From contig CAUHCL010000027.1 in NCBI GenBank assembly GCA_959604655.1, positions 1-21,695 on the forward strand: 21,695 bases of DNA. Reading direction: 5' to 3'. Every line of letters begins with the position of its first letter. The first letter of the stretch is position 1. Positions 16,843-21,695 of this stretch are shown here, one piece after another. The translations under genes and the position numbers were made by a program. Below the pieces are notes generated by a model. The model made no database searches. It saw only the letters and a program-made list of their open reading frames with translations, and was not told the DNA's origin. Source of the DNA: an uncultured Alistipes sp. GTDB taxonomy: Bacteria > Bacteroidota > Bacteroidia > Bacteroidales > Rikenellaceae.

Positions 16843-16868
16843 TTTAGGGCAGGGGCGCAGATTATATT

Positions 16869-16920
16869 TATCCTCGGCGGCTCGCACCTTCGGTGCGCCC
16901 CCCCCCAGCCGCCGAGGATA
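16869..16920. repeat. Nested inverted repeat with a C9 tract
   Basis: A perfect 14-bp stem (16869-16882 TATCCTCGGCGGCT against 16907-16920 AGCCGCCGAGGATA) encloses a second hairpin CGCACC-TTC-GGTGCG (16883-16897) and a run of nine C (16898-16906). It lies between convergent genes. The AT at its edge also belongs to a third small hairpin, ATATTG/CAATAT (16918-16935). Neither strand has a U run directly after the long stem, so it is not a standard intrinsic terminator by itself; it may protect 3' ends or block read-through. Confidence 0.85.
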
Positions 16921-16946
16921 TTGAAAAAGCAATATGTTTATCCGAC

Positions 16947-16982
16947 CGCGCTCGACCGTATTTTCGGTCGGGTGCGTTTTTT
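16947..16982 (+). terminator. Rho-independent terminator after the YhcH-family gene
   Basis: A 12-bp stem with two G-T wobbles (CGCGCTCGACCG, loop TATTTT, CGGTCGGGTGCG) is followed directly by TTTTTT at 16977-16982. It ends transcription arriving on the plus strand. The T run reaches into the stop codon (16981-16983) of the convergent beta-lactamase gene, so the two genes share this boundary. On the minus strand the hairpin lacks a following T run. Confidence 0.85.
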
Positions 16983-17865
16983 ATTTCCATTCCTCGCACA
17001 CGATCCGCGCTATCCGTGCTATGAGGGCGGCGTTCTCGCCGTCGCTCATGGGCGAGTCGCATACGAATACCGCTATGCAGCATACGCGGCCGTCGGGCAG
17101 CGTTATTATGCCTATGTCGTTGTCGGCGATCTTGATGCCGTCGGCCGTGCGGTCCGACGATCCCGTCTTGTGTGCCAGGGAGGCGTTCTCGGGAATTCCC
17201 GCGCGAAGTTTGTCGGGACCCGTCGATGTCTCCGTCATGTAACGCAGCAGCGTGTCCCGATAGGGCTCTGCTATCAGCCGCCCTTCATGGAAAAGCGACA
17301 GCAATTCGACCATTGCCCGCGGCGATGCCGCATTGTCGCGCTGCCGCTCCGTCGCCGTGTGCATGGTCTGCTCGGTGGCCGTTATCCGCATGGGCGCTAT
17401 GCCGAGATCGGCTACGTAGCGCGCCACGCTGTCTACGCCTCCCGCGTGGCCGATGAGTATGTCGCATGCGTTGTTGTCGCTCAGCGAGATGCTGTACGAG
17501 AGCAGCTCGCCCAGCGTCACCGTAATATCATTCATGCCGTACGTGTCGCGCATGGGGCTGTATGTGTCGGGCAGCAGCTGCCGTCCGCTCACCTCTACGG
17601 TCTGTGATGTCGTCACGCCGTCGCGCTCCATGCCTTTCATCACTGCCAGCGCCACGGGGAATTTGAACGTGCTGAGCATCGGGAATTCCTCGTCGGCGTT
17701 GTAACCTGCCTCCGTTCCGTCGCTCGTGCTTACGAATACGCCTACGCGGGCGGGTACGGTGTCGAGCAGGTCGGCCAGACGCCTCTCCATGACGCGGCCC
17801 GCCCGGGAGCACGCCATGAAAAACAGGGCGGTCGCAAGGACCGCCGCTATCGATAGTTTTTTCAT
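16981..17865 (-). CDS. Class A beta-lactamase, predicted lipoprotein
   Basis: Serine hydrolase that opens beta-lactam rings, expected in the periplasm. The 294-residue protein begins with a short signal peptide and a lipobox ending at C19 (LFFMACS), so it is probably membrane-anchored. Class A motifs are all visible: S65-T-F-K68 (Ambler S70-K73), S129-D-N131 (Ambler SDN loop), a Glu at 165 in ATEQTMHTA (likely Ambler E166) and K233-T-G235 with following SS. The sequence style (LLPDTYSPMRD, YSISLSDNNACDIL, SPRAMVELL, STGPDKLRAGIP) is like the Bacteroidetes subclass A2 group (CfxA/CepA/CblA relatives), though I cannot assign a named enzyme. It lies 39 nt downstream of the S9 peptidase gene with a hairpin between, so it may depend on read-through. 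No transposon flanks it, which suggests a resident chromosomal gene. Confidence 0.92.
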   Translation of the reverse strand: MKKLSIAAVLATALFFMACSRAGRVMERRLADLLDTVPARVGVFVSTSDGTEAGYNADEEFPMLSTFKFPVALAVMKGMERDGVTTSQTVEVSGRQLLPDTYSPMRDTYGMNDITVTLGELLSYSISLSDNNACDILIGHAGGVDSVARYVADLGIAPMRITATEQTMHTATERQRDNAASPRAMVELLSLFHEGRLIAEPYRDTLLRYMTETSTGPDKLRAGIPENASLAHKTGSSDRTADGIKIADNDIGIITLPDGRVCCIAVFVCDSPMSDGENAALIARIARIVCEEWK

Positions 17866-17885
17866 ATAGTATGTTGTGATTTTTT

Positions 17886-17902
17886 ACGGCTCTGCGAGCC
17901 GT
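17886..17902. repeat. Short hairpin between the S9 peptidase and beta-lactamase genes
   Basis: A perfect 7-bp inverted repeat (ACGGCTC, loop TGC, GAGCCGT) fills much of the 39-nt gap. Read in the direction of these genes (minus strand) it is followed by A residues, not U, so it is not a classical terminator there. On the plus strand it is preceded by TTTTTT and followed by ATTTATTT. It could be a partial attenuator or an mRNA processing/stability element that sets the beta-lactamase level. Confidence 0.6.
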
Positions 17903-17904
17903 AT

Positions 17905-20052
17905 TTATTTCTTCACATACTTGTCCAGCCATCCGAAGAACTCGCGGTTCCATACCATCGAGTTCTGGGGCTTGAACACCTGGTGCGCCTCGTTCTCGAA
18001 CTCCACCAGCCGTGCGGGAATGCCTCGCACACGCGCCGCGGTGAAGGCTTCGAGCGACTGGGTGTAGGGTATGCGGAAGTCGAACTCGCCCGTTATTATC
18101 ATTATGGGCGTATCCCACTTGTCGACGAACTTGTGCGGCGAGTTGGCATACGAGCGTTGCGCCGTGGCGTTCGACTTGTCCCAGTAGGGACCTCCGTAGT
18201 CGTGGTTGATGAAGAACAGCTCCTCGGTCTGGCCGTACATCGATTCGAAATCGAAGATTCCGCAGTGCGATATGAACGCCTTGAAACGCTTCTGGTGATG
18301 CCCCGCGAGGAAATATACCGAATATCCGCCGTACGATGCTCCCACGCATCCCAGTCGGTCGGCGTCGCACCACGGCTCGCGCGCCACGTCGTCGATGGCC
18401 GACAGATAATCCTCGATGTTCTGTCCCGCATAGTCGCCCGAGATCTGCTCGCGCCACTCGCTGCCGAACGAGGGGCAGCCGCGGCGGTTGGGCGCCACCA
18501 CGATGTAGCCCTTGGCGGCCATCAGCTGGAAATTCCAGCGGTAGCTCCAGCCCTGCGATACCACGCTCTGCGGTCCGCCCTCGCAGAAGAGTATGGCGGG
18601 ATATTTCTTGGCGGGATCGAAATCGGGCGGCAGTATCACCCATGTGAGCATCTGCTTGCCGTCGGTGGTGGTCACCATTCGCTTCTGCACCTCGCCCATC
18701 TTCACGTTGTCGTATACGTTCCTGTTCACCTCGGTGAGCTGCGTCAGTCTGCCGTCGGCCAGATCGATGTCGTACAGCTCCTTGTCGCGGCTTATGGTCA
18801 TCAGAGTGGCCAGACAGCGGTCGCCCGCGATGCTCATCGATGCTATGTCGTGGTCGCCCGAGGTTATGACCTGCACGTCCACCGTCCCGCACTTGGCATC
18901 CTCGTCGGGAACCTCCGCCGAACAGATCTGCTGCGTGCCTTCGATGGGCGATATGAAGCAGATGGTGCTTTCGTCGCGCCATACGACGTTCTGCGCGCTG
19001 TGGTCGAACGCGTAGGTCAGGTAGTGCAGGCGTCCGCTGCGCATGTCGTAGACCATCAGGCGGTCCTTGTCCGACTCATACCCTGGCGTGGCCATCGAGC
19101 AGAACGCTATGCGCTCTCCGTCGGGCGACCATACGGGGTAGCGGTCGTAACCCGGGGCCTCGGCCATATCTTCGGCCTCGCGTCCCTCGGCGATGGGCTT
19201 GTTGATGTTCACGGTCGAGCCGTCGGCCGTGTCGTATACGTATATGTCCGAGTCGGTCGATTCGGCGTATGCCGTGCCCGTGAGCTTCTTGCAAGTGTAG
19301 GCGAGTTTCTTGCCGTCGGGACTCCACGCAATCTCGGCCGTGTCGAAGTAGGGTGCGAGGGGAGCATCCCACGCGGCGTCGGCACCTATTATGTCGGTGT
19401 CGTTCTTCAGCCCCTCGGCCGTCATGTCGGCCACGAATATGTGGCTGTAATCGCCCTCGTCCCAGTAATCCCAGTGGCGGGCCATCAGATCGTCGTATAT
19501 GCGGGCCTTCGACTTGTCCATGTCCTTGTAGATGTCGGCCGAACGGCGGTCTGCCGCGTGCACCTTCTTCACGTAGAACATCCGCTCGCCCGTCGGCGCC
19601 ACTCCGTAGCCCTCCACGCCGCCGTCTATGTCCGTCAGGCGTCGTGCGTCGCGTCCGTCGGCCGCCATGCTCCACACCTGCGCCGAGCCGCTTCGGTTCG
19701 ATATGAAGTATATGCGCTCCGAGTCGGCGCTCCACTGCGGCGACGAGTTGTTCGACGTGTTGTCCGTGAGGGCGGTCTCGGCGCCCGTGGCCATGTCGCG
19801 CAGGTAAATGACCGTAAGACCCTTGTTCTCGGCCATGTTGTAGCGCGTGACGGTGTAGATGGCCTTCGCGCCGTCGGGCGACAGCAGCGCGTCGCCCACG
19901 CGTCCCATTTTCCACATCACCGACGGGGTGAGGCGCGCCTCGGCGATTTCGTCGGGGGTCAGCGCGTTGTCTATGTCGAGCGGTCGGGGCGCTTCCTCGC
20001 AGCCGCCCGACACCAATGCCGTAAGCATCATAAACAAAAATGATTTTTTCAT
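17905..20052 (-). CDS. S9 family (prolyl oligopeptidase/DPP-like) peptidase, predicted lipoprotein
   Basis: Serine peptidase with an N-terminal beta-propeller and a C-terminal alpha/beta-hydrolase domain; such enzymes cut short peptides, often after proline or as dipeptidyl-peptidases. The 715-residue protein has a signal peptide with candidate lipobox SGGC (C18). The WD/PD40-like propeller (about 45-440) shows repeats such as SPQWSADSERIYFISNRSG, IAWSPDGKKLAYTC and YPVWSPDGERIAFCS. The hydrolase domain (about 450-715) has the catalytic triad S573 (GASYGGYS), D658 (GEFDFRIP) and H690 (NEAHQVF). It resembles the S9C/DPP5 group used by asaccharolytic Bacteroidetes to consume peptides; the exact specificity is unknown. 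ATG 20052 gives the signal peptide directly. It is the first gene of a likely two-gene unit with the beta-lactamase and is divergent from the Nudix gene. Confidence 0.92.
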   Translation of the reverse strand: MKKSFLFMMLTALVSGGCEEAPRPLDIDNALTPDEIAEARLTPSVMWKMGRVGDALLSPDGAKAIYTVTRYNMAENKGLTVIYLRDMATGAETALTDNTSNNSSPQWSADSERIYFISNRSGSAQVWSMAADGRDARRLTDIDGGVEGYGVAPTGERMFYVKKVHAADRRSADIYKDMDKSKARIYDDLMARHWDYWDEGDYSHIFVADMTAEGLKNDTDIIGADAAWDAPLAPYFDTAEIAWSPDGKKLAYTCKKLTGTAYAESTDSDIYVYDTADGSTVNINKPIAEGREAEDMAEAPGYDRYPVWSPDGERIAFCSMATPGYESDKDRLMVYDMRSGRLHYLTYAFDHSAQNVVWRDESTICFISPIEGTQQICSAEVPDEDAKCGTVDVQVITSGDHDIASMSIAGDRCLATLMTISRDKELYDIDLADGRLTQLTEVNRNVYDNVKMGEVQKRMVTTTDGKQMLTWVILPPDFDPAKKYPAILFCEGGPQSVVSQGWSYRWNFQLMAAKGYIVVAPNRRGCPSFGSEWREQISGDYAGQNIEDYLSAIDDVAREPWCDADRLGCVGASYGGYSVYFLAGHHQKRFKAFISHCGIFDFESMYGQTEELFFINHDYGGPYWDKSNATAQRSYANSPHKFVDKWDTPIMIITGEFDFRIPYTQSLEAFTAARVRGIPARLVEFENEAHQVFKPQNSMVWNREFFGWLDKYVKK

Positions 20053-20069
20053 AATTTTATCGATTTCTT

Positions 20070-20077
20070 CAATTATA
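20070..20077 (-). promoter_or_regulatory. Weak candidate -7 element for the S9 peptidase gene
   Basis: The minus strand reads TATAATTG, one mismatch from TAnnTTTG, 18 nt before the ATG at 20052. It lies in the 49-nt AT-rich divergent gap shared with the Nudix gene. No clear -33 element is visible. Confidence 0.3.
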
Positions 20078-20080
20078 TGC

Positions 20081-20088
20081 TATTTTTG
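20081..20088 (+). promoter_or_regulatory. Candidate Bacteroidetes -7 element for the Nudix-porX unit
   Basis: TATTTTTG is a full match to TAnnTTTG, and the expected transcription start near 20095 would leave a leader of only about 7-13 nt before ATG 20102 or 20108. No -33 TTG is evident. The pairing with a divergent gene in a 49-nt gap means promoter elements for both directions must be packed together. Confidence 0.45.
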
Positions 20089-20101
20089 TAACGAAAATTC
20101 C

Positions 20102-20767
20102 ATGCCCATGAACGACGATCGACACAAAATCGTATATTTTGCCGACAAATCGCTTCACATCGTCCCCGAGGACGAGTACCGCGCCGCCGATTTCGCCGAC
20201 GGACGCACCAGCGTGTGGAGCGCCGCCGACGGCGAGCTTTCGCCCGCGAATATAGTAAAATTTTTCGAGAGTTACGATCGCGCGATATTCATGGTCCCCG
20301 CCTCGCCATGCGGAGCGGACGAGGCGTTCGCGGAGCTGGCGTCGCGTTTCAAGTGCGTTTCCGCCGCGGGCGGCATCGTCGCCCGTCGCGATGGTGAGGT
20401 GGTGATGATACGCCGCAACGACCGCTGGGATCTGCCCAAGGGCCACATCGAGGCTGGCGAGACTCCCGAAGCGTGCGCCGTACGCGAGGTCGGCGAGGAA
20501 ACGGGTGCCGACGGTGCGAAAATTGCAGCCTTTCTGTGCAATACGATCCATGCTTACGACGTTTACGGAGTGTGGGAACTCAAAACGACGTACTGGTATC
20601 TGCTCGCGACCGAGTGCCGCTCGGAGCTGACGCCCCAGCGCAGCGAGGGCATCGAGCGCGCCGAATGGTGCGACGCGCGGATGGCGGAGCGTAACCTGCT
20701 GAACGCCTATCCGACGATCCGCAAGGTGTTTGCCGAATATGAAAAGATAAAGGAAAAGATATGGTAA
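20102..20767 (+). CDS. Nudix hydrolase with N-terminal extension
   Basis: Hydrolase of nucleoside diphosphates linked to another moiety; the substrate is not predictable. From ATG 20102 it has 221 residues (ATG 20108 gives 219). The Nudix domain (about 86-215) has a complete Nudix box, G114-x5-E120-x7-R128-E-V-G-E-E-T-G-A136, preceded by RWDLPKGHIEAGE. The first 85 residues are not part of the usual domain and look like a small separate module (KIVYFADKSLHIVPEDEYR, then DRAIFMVPASPCGADEAF). The stop TAA (20765-20767) overlaps the porX start ATG (20761), a 7-nt overlap indicating coupled translation. It is divergent from the S9 peptidase gene. The extension may determine substrate or partner, but that is inference. 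Confidence 0.9.
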   Translation: MPMNDDRHKIVYFADKSLHIVPEDEYRAADFADGRTSVWSAADGELSPANIVKFFESYDRAIFMVPASPCGADEAFAELASRFKCVSAAGGIVARRDGEVVMIRRNDRWDLPKGHIEAGETPEACAVREVGEETGADGAKIAAFLCNTIHAYDVYGVWELKTTYWYLLATECRSELTPQRSEGIERAEWCDARMAERNLLNAYPTIRKVFAEYEKIKEKIW

Positions 20768-21695
20768 AGATACTCTGGGTCGACGACGAAGTCGAGCTGC
20801 TGAAGCCTCACGTGCTGTTTCTCAAGGCCAAGGGCTACGAGGTCGACACGTGCAACAACGGCTACGACGCCATCGACATGGTTCGCTCGACCGCCTACGA
20901 CCTCATCATCCTCGACGAGATGATGCCCGGCATGACGGGGCTCGAAACGCTGCCCCTTATCAAGGAGGTGCGGCCCACCACGCCCGTCATCATGGTCACC
21001 AAGAGCGAGGAAGAGAACATCATGGACAAGGCCATCGGCTCGAAGATCGCCGACTACATAATCAAGCCCGTGAATCCCAACCAGGTGCTGCTGTCGATCA
21101 AGAAGAACGTGCATTCGCAGCAGCTCGTCACCGAGCAGACCACGGCCGACTATCGTGCCGAGTTCGGGCGCATAGCCTCCATGTGCCGTATGGCCTCGTC
21201 GTTCTCGGCGTGGTGCACGCTCTACCGCAAGATAACGGGGTGGGAGATCGACCTTGCCGAGTCTGCCGACCAGAGCATCCGCGAGGTGCTGGTGTACCAG
21301 AAGAGCGAGGCCAACCAGGAGTTCAGCAAGTTCGTGCGCCGCAACTACTACAACTGGATCAACAAGCGTGTTTCCGACGACGAGATTCCCGTCATGTCGC
21401 ACACGCTCATGCGCAAGAAGATCCTGCCCGAGGTCGACGCTCACGAGAAGACCACGCTGCTTCTGATCGACAATTTCCGTTACGACCAGTGGCGTGCCAT
21501 AAGCTCCCTGCTGCGGGGCCACTACGACGTCGACGTCGACGATTTCTATTGCGCCATCCTGCCCACCGCCACCCAATATGCGCGCAATGCCGTCTTCGCG
21601 GGGCTCATGCCCCTGGCCATCGACAAGATGATGCCCGACAAGTGGCTCAACGACAACGAGGAAGGCGGCAAGAACCAGTACGAGGAGGAGTTCCT
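20761..21695 (+). CDS. porX: PorX-type response regulator with PglZ phosphodiesterase domain (3' end beyond the window)
   Basis: PorX is the response regulator that, in type IX secretion species, links the PorY sensor kinase to gene control; its PglZ domain is an alkaline-phosphatase-fold enzyme reported to cleave oligonucleotides. From ATG 20761 there are 311 open codons to the window end. The receiver domain (1-118) has acidic D8-D9, phosphoacceptor D52 in LDEMMPGMTG, T80 and K102 (IKPVN). A helical linker (about 120-225) leads into the PglZ domain, with LLLIDNFRYDQW (233-244, D237 a probable metal ligand) and ILPTATQYARNA (266-277), where T271 fits the expected catalytic threonine. Later metal ligands lie beyond the window. 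Many gut Bacteroidales keep this gene without type IX secretion, so its presence does not prove T9SS here. Translationally coupled to the Nudix gene. Confidence 0.93.
   Translation, partial: MVKILWVDDEVELLKPHVLFLKAKGYEVDTCNNGYDAIDMVRSTAYDLIILDEMMPGMTGLETLPLIKEVRPTTPVIMVTKSEEENIMDKAIGSKIADYIIKPVNPNQVLLSIKKNVHSQQLVTEQTTADYRAEFGRIASMCRMASSFSAWCTLYRKITGWEIDLAESADQSIREVLVYQKSEANQEFSKFVRRNYYNWINKRVSDDEIPVMSHTLMRKKILPEVDAHEKTTLLLIDNFRYDQWRAISSLLRGHYDVDVDDFYCAILPTATQYARNAVFAGLMPLAIDKMMPDKWLNDNEEGGKNQYEEEF

Noticed and set aside
17983..20043. 686-codon plus-strand open frame opposite the S9 peptidase
   Set aside because: The minus strand encodes a complete signal peptide, propeller and catalytic triad; the plus product is a low-complexity shadow.
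1..21695. Mobile elements, CRISPR, tRNA or rRNA genes
   Set aside because: No transposase, integrase, repeat-spacer pattern, cloverleaf or rRNA-like sequence was recognised on either strand.

Overview
This 21.7 kb window reads as ordinary chromosome from a high-GC member of the Bacteroidales, most likely Rikenellaceae (Alistipes-like). The grounds are: Bacteroidetes-style -7 boxes (TAnnTTTG) in the AT-rich divergent gaps; a fused MurF-alanine racemase; the short RsmI-like methylase; a Bacteroidetes-type LptD; a PorX (receiver plus PglZ) regulator; and frequent use of ATA for isoleucine despite high GC. The genus is an inference; the phylum is secure. I see no tRNA, rRNA, CRISPR array, insertion sequence or prophage gene.

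Layout. (1) 1-4062, envelope block: a 5'-partial lptD on the minus strand, divergent from a secreted Amidase_3/SPOR peptidoglycan amidase and an MlaD-like MCE protein. (2) 4167-9852: mutS2 (with Smr domain), the murF-alr fusion, and an RsmI-like SAM methylase translationally coupled to murF-alr through a TGATG overlap. (3) 9909-16842, a plus-strand run: grpE, dnaJ, a small basic single-pass membrane protein of unknown function, mutL, a rhomboid protease, a membrane-anchored endonuclease/exonuclease/phosphatase (EEP) protein, and a YhcH/YjgK/YiaL-family protein. (4) 16847-16985: a compact convergent intergenic region with stacked hairpins, including a strong intrinsic terminator. (5) 16981-20052, minus strand: an S9 prolyl-oligopeptidase-family lipoprotein followed by a class A beta-lactamase lipoprotein. 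(6) 20102-21695, plus strand: a Nudix hydrolase with an N-terminal extension, whose stop overlaps the start of porX, which runs off the window.

How the genes fit together. Much of the window concerns the envelope: LPS export (LptD), lipid trafficking (MlaD-like), peptidoglycan precursor synthesis (MurF-Alr), peptidoglycan cleavage (amidase), beta-lactam defence, periplasmic peptide hydrolysis and intramembrane proteolysis. The rest is housekeeping: chaperones (GrpE, DnaJ), DNA/ribosome maintenance (MutS2, MutL) and rRNA modification.

Most of the content is recognisable core genome. The points most worth following are the Nudix-PorX overlap, the degenerate MutL endonuclease motifs, the S9 peptidase/beta-lactamase lipoprotein pair, the uncharacterised membrane protein between dnaJ and mutL, and the nested hairpins with a C9 tract at 16869-16982. 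I did not find a convincing wholly new system.
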